Shown in pieces: positions 44,716 through 56,570 of a DNA stretch of 64,000 bases. The stretch covers positions 612,760 through 676,759 of the forward strand of contig JALRMH010000019.1 of assembly GCA_026119935.1 (NCBI GenBank), in the 5' to 3' direction. Numbering within the stretch: position 1 is the first letter of the stretch; every line of letters starts with the position of its first letter. The notes beneath the pieces were generated by a model that was not told the origin of the DNA, did no database searches, and worked only from the letters and a program-made list of their open reading frames with translations. Made by a program: the position numbers and the translations under genes. Origin of the DNA: Endothia cerciana (Eukaryota > Ascomycota > Sordariomycetes > Diaporthales > Cryphonectriaceae).

Positions 44716-47700
44716 TCACAAGACCAGCCATGTCTCAGTCAACGCCCTCGCCCCGTCGTAGTCCCCATTCGTCAACGCAAAGGTCCTCAGGTTCACCGCA
44801 CTCTCGTAGACGAACTCGCGCAGCAGCACCCCGCCCTTCTCCTCGTTCCCCTCCCTCCATCTCGAATAGCTCTGCGCCTCGCCGAGCGCCCGGGAGTAGA
44901 ACTGCGCCGCGAGGTGGTATATCCCGAGCAGGTGGTAGCACCTCGCGACATTGTAGTGCGCCTCGAGCCTCTCCACGACGTCCGCGGAGCGCGCGCGGAC
45001 CCCGTAGTACTCGAACATGAAGTACATGCCCTGGGCGATGATGAACTGCCTGTTCTCGGCCTGCCGCTTCATGGCGTAGTGTACGTAGGCGATCCCCGTG
45101 GACAGGTTGACCATGGGGTTCGCGGGGTCGAGGGCCGCGGCGCGCAGGAAGTAGTTGAGCGCGTAGGTGTAGCTCGTCGACGTGAGGAGGATGTGGCCGT
45201 AGAGAATCAGCAGGGTGACGTCGAGGGCCTCGTGGCGGGGGCCGAGGGCCTCCTCGCGCGGGACCGCCGTGTCCCACGCGGCCATGGCCTCCTCGGCCAG
45301 CTCGGCCGGCAGGAGGGTCCGGTCCATGGCCTTGATCTGGCGGAGGATGTACTTCTGCGCCGGGCCGGAGGCGTACCAGCTCACGGGCGACTGGCACACC
45401 CGGCAGAGGGCGCTGAAGACCCGGTAGCTGTCCGTCGCGGCGTGGCAGGAGCGCATGAAGAAGCGGGCGACGGCCACGCAGGTCTCCTCGTCCGCCGCGG
45501 CCACGGCGCACGCCGCCCATGCCACGTGGATGAGGAAGGTATTGTCGCTGGACTTGTAGACGATGGAGTCGCGGGCCGACTGGCACACGATGTACGCCTC
45601 CTGTGCCTGTTGTCTGCGGGCCAGGCTGATGGCGTACCCGAGGAAGAGGTCGAGCCATTGGTCGAAGGGGATGCCGCGGTGTTCGTGGCGCCGAAGAACG
45701 GGCTCGGGACCACCGTCGTCCTCTCCGGGGGCGAGATCTGCAAAAGAAGCCATCAGCCACATCGCATGGTCCCCAGAATACACCGAGGCATAAAGAGAGG
45801 GACTTACTCTGCTGCAGCCGCTCCGCCATGGCAGCCAGCTCACTATTGGCCCCCGGCGCGGCCGTCCCAGCCCTCGGCCCCCCCGGGCCGCCCCTTCCAT
45901 CCTCGGCAGTCTGCCTCTCGGCGGCCCTCTTCTTGTTCTCCTGGAAGAACGAACCGTGCCCCATAAAGTTGAGGTACTTGTCCCACGGGTAGAACTCCCT
46001 GAACGACCTGAAGTCGTCCACCAGGTCCTGCGCGGCCGCCATCCACTCGTCCTCGGCCTCGACCTCGCCGTTCGCCATGCGCTCCCGCAGCTCCTGCACC
46101 CTGTGGTACTTGCTCCGGAAGCTCTCCGTGACGTTCTGCTCGTACATCTCGCGCTTGGCCTTGCTCGCCATGCGGCGCATGTGCTGCCTCCGCACGCGCT
46201 TCGGCCTCTGGCCCTTCCTCTTCTCCCGCATGACCTTGTCGCGGATGCGCCGTCGCCGCCTGGCCTTGGCTGCCGCCAGGCCCTCCACCACCACCACCAC
46301 CTCCTCCTCCTCCTCCGCGTCCTGGCCGCCGTGGTTCTCTTCGTCCTCCTCGTCCTCTCGGCGCTGTTCATCCTCGAGCGCTATGGCTTCGTTCACCAAG
46401 AGGAAGGCCTCCTCCTTCTCCTGGTGCGTCTCGTACATTTGCGCGAGCTCCAGGCGTGCCTCAATGTTGTCCTCATCCACCTCGATCGCCCGGAGGAAGA
46501 GGTCCTCTGCCGTTGCCTGGTCCTGCATGTCCAGGTAGCATCTGCCCTTTTGCACAAGCATCTCAGAGTCGACCTCCCCGGTGAGCCGCTCGTAGAACTC
46601 GTAAAAGTCCAGGGCGGTGGTGATCCTCCGGTTCTCGAAGAGCTGGTTGGCCAGCTCCTTGATGACGAAGGGGCTGTCCTCAAGATATTCATGTACCGGC
46701 GCATTCTCCAGACCGGGCGTGGGCGTCAGCCACTGCAGGTGTCGCGTAGCCTCCTCTTCCTGTCCGAGCTTGAGGCGGTAGATAGCCAGCTTCGCGCGGA
46801 GATCCAGGGGCAGGGCGGGGCCGTACATGCCATAGGGGAACTTATCCGGTATGTGTGCCGGCACCTCCCTCCTCCGGTCCTCCTCCTGGTCCCACTCGCG
46901 ATCGTCGTCCACGTAGTCGTCCCAGAAGGTCTCATTCTGTCGTCCGATCAACAACCGCGAGAGGGACCGCAGCGCGAGCGCGGCATCCGAGTACCTCTCG
47001 AGGAACGCACACATCTCGACGTAGATGATGACGTCGGACCACTCGAAGGTGCCCCTCAGCCTCTGGCCGCCCGCCCGCACATGCGCGATCGTCAGCTCGT
47101 AGAAGCCCCGCGCCTTCTCGACGTACTTCCTGGCACTCCTCGTGTCAAAGGCCGCCTCCGCCATGTTCCGCAGCACCGCCATGTCGTACGGGCGCCTCTG
47201 CAGCACCTTGACGTACTCGGCGGCCGCGACGCTCGACCGCCCGGCCTCGAGCGCACAGTTCGCCTTGCCGATCCTGGCCTTCATGCTCTTCGGGTTCGCC
47301 TTGATCGCGGCGGAGAAGCACATCTGCGCCGTCTCGAGGTTCCGCCCGCGCCCGTCGGGCGTGGTGTCGTCCAGCGCGAACTGCGCGACCGCCATCCACC
47401 CGTAGAAGTCCCTCGGCCGCAGGTGCGCCGCGAAGCACATGGCCATGATGGCCTCTCCCATCTGGCCGCGCTCCTGGTAGATGCTGCTCAGCATCATCCA
47501 CGCGTCGTACGTCTCGGCGTTCTGCCGGATGACCTCCTCGGCCACCCCGAGCGCCTCGTCCAGGTCCCGCCGCAGCAGCGCGTCCGAGGCCCGCGACAGC
47601 AACATCTTGATCTCTGCGTTCGGCTCCACGATGTTGCGCGTGCCGCCGGCGCCGCCTCCGACGTGACGGCGTTTGCGGGAGCGCTTGCCCTCTCTGCGGC

Positions 47701-48116
47701 CCCCCCGCTTGCGCTGGTTGGTGCCCCGCGAAGCGGGATCGATGGCGGGGTCTACGAGGTCCAGGTCATCTTCTTCATCATCCGAGGCGAGTGCGCCGCC
47801 CATAGAAGCCTTGAATGCTGCAACATCAGCGTCAAGCTTGGCGATATCAGCTTGAAGCCTGAAGTCGTCCGAGTCGGCATCGGAGAGCTCGGCATTGTCT
47901 GCGGCGCGGTCTGGCACCTCGAGGTCGTCGTCGTCATCATCAATGAAGCTGCATATTATGTCAGCAAACCTGTAGATGAAGAGCAGCACAGGAGTGGACG
48001 GCGTACTCATCTCTCATCTGAGGGACATGCTGCATTGGCTGTACAGACAGCACATTGCTAATTGTAGACGGAGGCTCTGGCGGGGGTTCCAGGAGCTCTC
48101 TAAACCCTGCCTCCAT
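44716..48116 (-). CDS. TFC4: RNA polymerase III transcription factor TFIIIC subunit Tfc4/tau131 (Sfc4)
   Basis: Exons are 48007-48116, 45808-47948 and 44716-45737, giving 1090 aa. The first exon (MEAGFRELLEPPPEPPSTIS) splices over a 58-nt intron into DDFIDDDDDDLEV. Without splicing, an ATG at 48010 would give an unlikely hydrophobic start. An acidic N-terminus and a basic stretch (KRGGRREGKRSRKRRH) precede TPR arrays: NAETYDAWMMLSSIYQERGQ, RPRDFYGWMAVAQFALDD, NPKSMKARIGKANCALEAGR, YDMAVLRNMAEAAFDTRSAR, and a second set from about residue 460. A charged linker (EDEENHGGQDAEEEEEVVVV) separates the halves. The C-terminal TPRs include PANPMVNLSTGIAYVHYAMK. Family knowledge: Tfc4 recruits TFIIIB to tRNA and 5S genes. 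Length and layout match the roughly 1000-residue family. Confidence 0.93.
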
Positions 48117-49060
48117 CCTCAAGGTTCTGGCTTGCCAAGAGTGTGTCTGTGGGGAGCTCAAGATATTGTTTGCACGAGGCTTCCTGTGTTGGCTCGTCAC
48201 AGGGGACGGTGGATAAATGAGACGTGCAGATTTCTCGATCTCTGATCACGGAAAGGGTCGCCCCTTGTCGCATCGTCGGGTATTGACTTATGGAATAGGA
48301 TGCTCCTATGGCTTGAGGGTAGGGGAGTGATCGCTGGACAATGTTTCAAAGTAGACAAGTATGGCTGGTGCGTGGGACACTTGAAGGTGAATAGAAGGCG
48401 GTTCTGGGCGGCAAGTGAGTGTGAAGTTGGGCCCCACTGAAAGTTGCAGGTTCATTATAAGCTAGACCCACACCCGGGCGTGCGGTCTGAATCTGACCAG
48501 GGTTTTGTCAGGTACTTGGACGCCAGAATACCCTCTACACAACAATGACAGAGACACGAAGACATTGGGCCTCAAGACAGCTCGAGATGCGACATATATA
48601 TTCCTATAGTTCAGGAATTGTAATTGATTTCGTTGTCTCTAGAATGTGTGATCTGCTGAACGAGACCTGCCATTGAGTCTGTCCCACTGTCATCGCCAGT
48701 TACCTGAGTACATATGCTTGCCAAACTTGTGCCCCGGGTCTCTCAAGCATTCATAATTTTCCCCATAAGCCCTGAAATGTGTTTTCCATGTTGGATGTGC
48801 ATCCCAGTGGACGCAGCCGCTGTAGAAAGCTGTCTTCGATATATACCAGGCCGTGTCCAGAAGTGTCGAACCACGCCCAAAATTCATATCAACCAAGAAA
48901 TGCTACCGTCGTTGTCGCCCCAACATAGATCCTTCTCTGCGCGGGAAAAGCACGCCGGGGTTTCCAACCATAGGCGTGAGGTCAACCCACGCCCTGAGTG
49001 TGATTTTGAGGCCCTCCTTCCCCATCGCGATGTCTGTGGCGATCTGTCACAATAGCACAT
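48117..49060. other. Upstream region of TFC4 and 3' flank of VTS1
   Basis: About 0.9 kb. A 68-codon minus-strand frame at 48690-48896 (start MVDMNFGRGSTLLDTAWYIS) reads somewhat protein-like but has no recognised family or intron partner; it more probably lies in the VTS1 3' region. Confidence 0.4.
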
Positions 49061-49705
49061 CTATGCTAGCTTGCCCGTAGCCTTGGCCTCTGCACCGACT
49101 GTTAGCCTGCGGTCCAGACAGCCGAGAGATTTCTACAGCAACCTACCCTTGACCTGTTCGAAGACCTTCAGCATCTTACGCCGAGCTCCTAGGGCGTTTA
49201 CACCCCTCTTCTCCAAGGCCTCGTCGTCAAGCTCGACCAACTCGTTCCACTTCAGATCCTTCAGGTTGTCCGTATACTTGTGCAGGCGGAGACTGCGCAG
49301 CCAAGATGGGATGTCCTGAAGCAGGGTAGGGTCGGTCGGGTCCTCCGGCGGCTTGCTGGTGCCCCGGCGACCACGTGGAGAACGGCCTCGGTTCATGTCA
49401 GAGTGGTCCGACAGGTATCCCTCGTGACCTCCCATGCCCAGTCCTCCGAGACCGACCATGCCATTGTTCAACAGAGGGGAAGTCCCACTGTAGGGGTTCA
49501 GGAAACCGTTGGCCTGAGGAGAAGCGAAGGCACCCATGGGCTGGAATCCAGCCGACATGCCACCCTGCATCGCGAAGCCGGGCGAGTTGGGCCGGGAACC
49601 GCCGCCACCAAGCTGCTGGTGCTGCAGTGCCATCATCTGCTCGGGCGTGAGGACCTGTCCGCGCTCATTGCTCATAACAATGTTCAGTGGCTGACCACCC
49701 ATCCC

Positions 49706-49744
<39 letters not shown>

Positions 49745-51031
49745 CCCCATGCCCTGGGTGTTGGGAGGCAGAGGCGACCCTGGTGCGTCGTTGGATCGAG
49801 TGCGGCGGTACCTCCGAGGGTCGTCAAGCGCGAAGCGGTTGTTGACCGTGGAGAGTGCTGCGAGCTTCATCGCAGTGGCATTCGCCACCATGTCCGCCTG
49901 GGTCCCGGCCTGCTGCCCCTGGTTGAAGTTGGCGGCCATCGGGGTGTTGACCATCGAGGCCCAGTTACCACCACCGGGGCCGTAGGGCGAGAGGAGGGGC
50001 AGGTCAGACTTCTCCCCAGTGGTGATCGTGGTGCTCTTGATCTGCTGGTTCCCAGAGATCTGCGGGTGTGGAGAACGGAGGCCAGCCGAAGGAGGTGGCT
50101 GAACGAACTGGCCCATGGGGGTCTGTCCAGTGGACGACTTGGGCCGCTGATCGGCACCCCAAGGCGATGAGACACCTTGTCCGTTCCCCTCGACGCCATC
50201 TAGAGCCGAGATCGAGGGGGCCACGAGGGAGTTCCGATCGACGGTGCTGTTTCGGTTGGAGGGAGGGGCGGCGCCCGTCTGTTGCGTGAACTTGACCTTC
50301 TCGGTCGCGATAGCAGCGGCGGCGTCGGGAAACATGGCATTGATCACGGACGAGTCCAGGCCGGACTGGCGTTTGGCGGCAGAGGGCGCGCGGGCGAGTG
50401 AGTTTCTGGCAGACTCGACGCTGAGCTTGCCCATGGCATCGCTCAGGCGGCTCGACATGGGGTCTGAAGGTTTGGCAAGGTCAGCAGCGGGCCGATCCTG
50501 AGGGGGGGGGGGGGGATCTATATTCCTACCTTTGTCGAAACCGGCCGGGGACAGCACGCTCGACATGGGGTGGTTCTTGGCCATCTGTTGGAGCACCTGG
50601 ATAAAGAACCTGATCTGAACCTGAGTCGCCTGCTGCAGCAGCGCATAGAGCGCAGCGGTGCGCTCGGCCTCGCTCAGGACTCTGAACCATTGCTCTATGG
50701 CGCTCAGCTCATCCTTGAAGTCCTGATCCAAGGTGGCAGCCGCCATCTCCTCCAGGGTATCCTCATACTGATCAATGTCTGCGATCCACTGCTGGGCGAT
50801 CTTGTCCTGGGGGTCGAGCTCGCCGGCACCATGGCCCTGCTGGCCGTAGAAGTCGGAGCTGGGGCGGTTGAGCTTGGACTGGGACGTGCCGGTGAGGGTG
50901 GCCATGTCGGCGGAAGCGCGGAGCTGGTGTCCGGAGCCGATGGCTCTCGAGGATGGAGGGCGCAGCGAGGAGATGTTTCCCGCCTCGGGGGTGCTGTTGC
51001 GGTTGCTCATCATGTTAGGGGTCGAGGACAT
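49061..51031 (-). CDS. VTS1: Vts1/Smaug-type SAM-domain RNA-binding protein
   Basis: Exons are 50530-51031, 49147-50463 and 49061-49098, giving 618 aa. The last 38-nt exon replaces a read-through stop and restores the family ending (EQVKVGAEAKATGKLA). The N-terminal helical region has the conserved IAQQWIADIDQYEDTLEEMA and SEAERTAALYALLQQATQVQ. The middle is disordered, with a Met-Gly repeat encoded by a CCATGC hexamer (about 49706-49747). The C-terminal SAM domain (about 545-610) contains DIPSWLRSLRLHKYTDNLKD, ELVELDDEALEKRGVNALGA and RRKMLKVF. Family knowledge: the SAM domain binds stem-loop Smaug recognition elements and recruits deadenylases to destabilise mRNA in the cytoplasm. Intron 1 is 66 nt, in frame and stop-free; retention would insert about 22 residues including a proline run. 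Confidence 0.93.
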
Positions 51032-54000
51032 CGAGAGCTAGACAGCAGGCGGGATTTCGATGTCGAGGTCGAGGTCGAGACCGAGATCGATGGTGGTAGC
51101 CGAGACACTGCCCCGTGCTAGACTGGAAAAGGGTAGGCGGAAAAGACGGAAAGGCGTTGGCGTATTAAAAAAAAAAAAAAAAAATTTGTGTAAAGAAAGC
51201 CGTCTGCGAGAGGACAGGGCCGTGCCGCATGGACCTGAAACAACACTTGGAAGACCGTCCGAGGAGCAGTCGGATGTAAGGTAGCGGGTGCTGTCAGGTT
51301 CGGGGGGGGGGGGGGGGCGATTCGGTGGCCTGTGAATCCGTGAACTCTTTGTATCCCCAACTTCAGAGCCGAGTGGGAGGGTGGTTCGGTTCGTTCGGGA
51401 TGGGTCTTCGACTAGATATTACGATTGAGTTGACGGTGGCTTGACTGCCGTCTGCAGCGGGATAAAAAATTGTCTCGGCTAGAAAAAGCTCTTGATCTCG
51501 GGGGAGGGGGGGCGGTATCAATGAGATGGCGAACTTCTCCTGCAGTGACCTGCTGACCTCAAAGGAGATGTGTCGGAAAGGCGTGAAGTCGAAAGGCGAA
51601 CGGGGGCGCTGAATCCAAAGAGGACAGAAAGCCTCGAATAGGGGAGCCCCGAGGGTCTAATATTCTGAACTGCAGAGAGAACTGCCCCCCCCCCGTGTCA
51701 GCAATGCGGCTAGCCAGATTCGTTGTGTGTGTGTGGGGGCGGGCGAGGCGAGGTCGAGGCTTCTGGTCTCGAGGGGGAGCGCAGGCCCAGTGGAGCCAAA
51801 AGTGGTCCGAAGACGACGACCACAGGCCAGTGCTGAGAGGAGTCGGGGTGCTGTTCAACGTCGACCTCAGACCGAGGCGTTGTGCGGTGGAAGAGGGTGA
51901 TGTGACAAGCGGACACTCACAAGGAATACACTGATCAGGTATGGAGGAAGTTTCGACGAAAGGTAGGGGAGGCAGAAGACGGGACGAATGATACCGTGGT
52001 AAGGAGGGGGGGGGGGCCGATGGGGGTGATTGACGTGACAAGGTCGATCTCCGAACTGGTGCCACAGACCGTCGTCGTCGATGTGGAGCTTGTAGGGCAG
52101 AGCAGCGACACCGTTTCAAACGGTAGTATGGGAACTGTGCATAGAAGGCTGGTGGGGGGGAAGAGGAGGGTGCAGTGCTGTGATGTGTTCTTTTAACACA
52201 CAAGGTTGACGATGGTGGAGATGATGGTGGGCGCCATCCAGCCCAGGGGCAGGTGGTGTCAGGTAGACAAGCCTTACAGCGTCGAGAATGATTTGACAGG
52301 TCTGCGTCCAAGAGGACCCAAAGGCAGGGCTGTCCCAGGCTAAGAGGATATACTCTCGTCGCCGTAGGGTGGTTGTGGTTCACTGGGCGCCGGGTTGGGG
52401 GGGGGGGGGGGAATGGGGTCGGGCAGGAGATGTGGCGCCTGTAAGCTGAAAAAGAAGTCCCTGCCAGTCCCTGCCAGCTCTGTCCCACGGGTGAAGTACC
52501 TGGCTTCACTGACCTCACTAGCCGGTGAAGAATGACTGCCGGGTGAGCTGCCCAAGCCACCAGATTGTCAGCAAAAGCTCTGTGCGGCGGGCTCGATCTT
52601 GACCACTCAGGCATCCTACTTCATTCCCCTCCTGGTCGGTGTCTACTCTGGGACGGCCTCCCAAGCTCGGAGGCCCCTTTACCAGGGCGGCTCCCCGGAT
52701 CTGATACAGAACCGCAGAGACGAGGGACGAGTCGGCAGCACTCCTTTCCTCGGATTCATCGTCATGGAGACACGGGACCGGGTGCTGCCACAGTCGACAG
52801 GCAAGCCACAGGCGATGAGGGCCCTTTCGCCTCCATCTGCAGGTCTGACTGCACGGGCCTGGTATCTCACCCGCCCTCCAATTGCATCTCCAACCTGGCA
52901 TGGAGGGGCGGGGCGGCAACTCGCGTGTGGTTTCTGAGTGGCTGATCAGTGGGCGGGTGAGCTCATGCTTCTGAAAGATGATGCGGCCGCCAGGTCAATG
53001 CCTCCAGGGGGAAACTCTGAACACCGAATCGATTGCTTGCCGAGGATTTGACGTTGCAGCAGTGTGGGTGGGTGCCGGCGGTGCTAAACATAGAAGTGCC
53101 CCAGGCACGATCCAGGCGTGCGCTCCCCTTTTTGGGTCTGGCCCTGGCTCCCGAGCCTTGGCTCATCAGTCTATTTGAAGGTTGTTTGCAATGTGCAGTA
53201 CAACTTGAGCCTCATGTTGAAAGTCATGAACGTGTACCACATACCTTAGCATCCATCCACATACGAGGTAATGAATAGGTTATGTCCGTTGTCCGTTGTC
53301 CGTTGACCGTTGACCGCACAAATAAGTTTCCAACATGGGAGCATGGTCACAGTCTCTTCATGAACAAATGACACCCTTGATGCTTTGCTACACGCCTGAT
53401 GGGCGGAGCACAGGAACCGTGATGGTGGTCACCCATCAGTCAGCACCTTCTACCTAGCGGGTCTCTGGATGACCCTGCACGGCGGGCTCGACGGCTGTCT
53501 AAGGCTCACTGTTTCTAATCTTTGCCTTCCTGCATCTTGAAGCCGGCACTAGGGCGTCCATAAGCACTATGGACCACAGCCTATAATCGAGCCTAAGAAA
53601 AGACAGAACACGGGCAGACAGGTGTAGAACAATCGCTGCATGGTCCCACATGATCCAGGCCAGTGATTACCCGTTGGGCCGACATCCAAAAGGAGTCTGA
53701 AGCGACCGCTCAGAAAAGGGAAAATGCAAACAAGTGTAGCCGGTTCTTTCATGCGCCTGAGCCGCCGGGAGATGAAGGCAGAGGCGTTTGGTAATAGACA
53801 GGCTAGATGGAATCCTTGATCTTGGCACGAAGAATAATCCTTCAGACATTTGAACATGGAAAGTAGGTTCAACGCTGTACACACTAATGCCATTTGCTTC
53901 ACGGTTGACTGGTGTCCCCGTGGGAAGGGGACGCAGGCCAGACAGCTGCCACATGATGAAGGGATCATGTGCGCTGTCCTCTGCTCGCGGGCCCTCCTCG

Positions 54001-54276
54001 CGGCACCAGGGGAGACGCTTCGTGGTCGGAGCATGTCACTGTGGCCAAGTATCACCAGAGGGGTCGGGACACAGCTGCGGGGTCTTGGTTGTCGTTTGAT
54101 GCCGTCGAATTGGTTCACGGCCGTGGCACCTTAGCCGTACGATGCCCGAGGAAAACTAGCACAAGAGACGCCCCGGTATGATGTCCCCCAACCGTCCTGA
54201 CGTGGAAAAGCATGCGCGTCGCCAAAGGTTCTCGCCATCCCAGTTTCGTTCGTTTTTGGTCGCCGGCCCTCGTCCC
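51032..54276. other. Long intergenic region, 3.2 kb
   Basis: Presumed long 5' leader/promoter of VTS1 in the first 1.5 kb, with purine/pyrimidine skew, a GAGGTC repeat at 51059-51080, poly-A near 51168-51184, and G runs near 51302-51317, 52007-52017 and 52396-52410. No gene is supported between 52.6 and 54.3 kb. A heptamer repeat lies at 53284-53314. Confidence 0.5.
53284..53314. repeat. GTCCGTT/GACCGTT heptamer repeat
   Basis: Three GTCCGTT units followed by GACCGTT and a partial copy, in non-coding DNA. Confidence 0.85.
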
Positions 54277-54764
54277 TTACACTGTCTCGCGCTTGCCCTC
54301 CTTCAGCTCCTTCTGTAATAAGTTGTCAGTTTCGTCTCGCCCGCGCCGACTGTCTGGTCGTCGCAATATAAGGCGTTGTTGCTCACCAGAGCCTTCATCG
54401 TGCCGTGGAGAGCATAGCGATGGTTCCGTCGGAACTTGGGGTCAGTGCCCTTCAGGGAAGGGTATCTGGAGGTCTTGGGCTTCTTGATGCTGTATTGCAC
54501 AATGAACCATCAGCCGAACTGTCCCGCGTCTGTCTCATGCTCCTGGACCGATTACCGCAGCCGATCGAGGGGCTGCGCATCGAGGTCGGGGCTGCCCAAG
54601 ATGTCGGTGCCTGATTGTTTGACGTACCCGTTCCTGTGAGCCTTCTTGCTCTGGTTGTGCTGGGAGCTGTTCTTCGACTCTGTTCGCGATCTCCGTCAGT
54701 CATTCCGACATTTTCCGCATTCGTGCGGGAAATACATCCGTTGGAGTAGGTACGTACTGGCCAT
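54277..54764 (-). CDS. 60S ribosomal protein eL29 (RPL29)
   Basis: Four small exons, none of which forms a long open frame: 54758-54764 (7 nt: ATG GCC A), 54628-54679, 54387-54489 and 54277-54312. Donors are GTACGT, GTACGT and GTGAGC; acceptors are CGAACAG, AATACAG and TTACAG. The join is exactly 66 codons, 65 aa, the normal eL29 length. It begins MAKSKNSSQHNQSKKAHRNG and continues IKKPKTSRYPSLKGTDPKFR, ending KEGKRETV. Family knowledge: a very basic protein of the large ribosomal subunit near the exit side. The first exon carries only two codons plus one base, a common design in fungal ribosomal protein genes. Confidence 0.95.
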
Positions 54765-55347
54765 TTTGACGGTGTTTGTCGAGGTATCAAGGTTGGTTGA
54801 TGTGGTCGGAGAAGAGGTTGTCAGGTCAATTTCGCCAGGCTAGGCGAGTTTTCGAGATTTTGGTGGGTTTGCCTGGGCAGGCGGTCTCAGTGGGGAATAG
54901 GCGGGTGCTTATGTAAGCCCCCCGGGGTGGGAAATAAAAGAGAAAAGGGAAAGAAAGAGAGGACGCAAGAAATGGTTGGTCTGGGTAATGATTCCTTCAC
55001 AACATCGCCGGAATCATTTTATATTTTATATTTTTTTTTAATAAGGCATCTGTGATCAAGTGTTCTGCGGGAGGTCCGTCTACGAGGGTCTGAGGGAGTG
55101 GCTCAATGCTGAAGTCGAAAATCACGGCATGCAAGTCGATGTCAATTCATTCAAGTACAATTGGACAATCAAATTCCGAGCCCGTAAATATCAACGTGAT
55201 TTCACACAGCATATATATATCGCTCCCATTTCGAGGTCCGACGTTCTCGATACCACCGAATCTTGTCAAGCTGATGCCTTCTGCCCCTGTGAGACCAGCC
55301 AGTGCTCAACTCTATCCCAGCCTTCAGAGGCCTGCTCACACCCATAG
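54765..55347. other. Promoter of eL29 and 3' flank of the peroxisomal carrier gene
   Basis: About 580 bp. An AT-rich stretch (TATTTTATATTTTTTTTTAA) lies at 55019-55042. No gene. Confidence 0.5.
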
Positions 55348-56570
55348 CTATTTCACTGCCACCCGAGATGTGAGGTTTTTCTGCGTAGCCAGCTTTGCGG
55401 CCGCGGCTAAGTGCTGTGACCGTAGCTTCTGTAGGTACCGGAGGAAGAGGATAAAGAGAAGCTCCATACTGCAGGAAAGTCAGCATAGACATTCCCAACA
55501 CAGACCAGACGGCCGGCCTGGATGACACTCACCGTTCCTTGGTCATCATCAAGATACCCTGCACCAGGATTCCCTTGAGGATCTGGGGGCCGATGCCCTT
55601 GAACAGGCCGAGGAGGCCCTCATTTTCGTAGATGAACCTCATCACCTCGCCAAAGGTCTCGAAAGGCTTGCCTTGCCTGGACGGGGGAGGCTTGGACTGC
55701 AGCCCAACCTTGGCAACGATCAGTGGCTGTGTTGCTATCGTCGCCAGTGCCTTTGACAGTGCACCAAGAACTGTCACAAAGTCAGCGTTTTCCCTCCTCC
55801 CCTCCCCCCCCCCCAAACATTGTCGGACGGCAAGCACCGTGAGGACCACTCACCGAAAGCCTGCCACGGCTTCAGCACCGTGCCGGGGAACAACAATGGT
55901 TTTAACCTCTCATACGCCCCATAGGTAATGCTCGGGTTCACCACCAGCACCAGACTGGCCCTCAGCCCCCTCCACAGCCCGGTGACCCCGTCCTCGCCGT
56001 CGATGACCTCCCGCGCGGTGTCCAGCATCCCCTTCCTCTCGCTCTTGCTCTGCGTCTGCTGCCGCGTGGTGACGACCGCGACGGGGATCGTGAACAGCTG
56101 CGCCAGCGCGCCGGCGACGGCACCCAGGCCCAGCTCCGCGGCGGTCGACGGCGGGGCGGCGGTCTTGGCGCCCTTGAAGTATATATCCCGCACGGTCTGG
56201 TACCAGAAGAAGTAGGCGAAGTTGGTGCTCGCGACCCCGAGGAGGGAGCCGTGCATGCCGGCGTACAGGCCGGAGAGCCCATCTTCGGCGACGATCTTGG
56301 TTATTGCGTCCCAGGTCGAGTCGTAGTGCGGCGGGGCGCCGGCCGACGGGGACTCGCCCGGTCTGAGCTTCTCCTGGACCTGGAGACGGGTCTTGACTCT
56401 GGTAGGCGTGAGGCAATGTCAGAACCTGTGCACCGTGGGGTCAGGAGGGCTGGAAGGGTTGCGCACATGTCTAATGGGTATACGAGGGCATTGGCCAGGA
56501 CGGCGCCGGTAGCGCCTGCTGTCGCCTTCCCCCAGGGCCCGATCGGGGCGGACTTGGACTGGATAGCCAT
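55348..56570 (-). CDS. Peroxisomal adenine nucleotide transporter (Ant1/PMP47-type mitochondrial carrier family)
   Basis: Exons are 56467-56570, 55854-56398, 55533-55770 and 55348-55468, consistent in phase, giving 335 aa. There are three carrier repeats. Repeat 1 starts GPWGKATAGATGAVLANALV and has VYPLDIVKTRLQVQ across the first junction. Repeat 2 has the variant signature FTIPVAVVTTRQQT. Repeat 3 has LATIATQPLIVAKVGLQSK. The Gln-containing second signature and PLIVAK third signature are those of peroxisomal ATP/AMP carriers rather than ADP/ATP translocases. Other marks: FAYFFWYQTVRDIYF and NPSITYGAYERLKPLLF. Family knowledge: it imports ATP into peroxisomes for activation of fatty acids there. 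Intron 2 carries an 11-nt C run on the plus strand, that is, G in the sense direction. Confidence 0.9.

Noticed and set aside
45956..48061. 701-codon plus-strand open frame
   Set aside because: Antisense to the TFC4 coding sequence; openness follows from GC-rich codon usage.
51559..52614. 351-codon minus-strand open frame upstream of VTS1
   Set aside because: Composition is Pro/Ser/Arg-rich without domain-like pattern, no splice partners; it looks like a pyrimidine-rich leader read in one frame.
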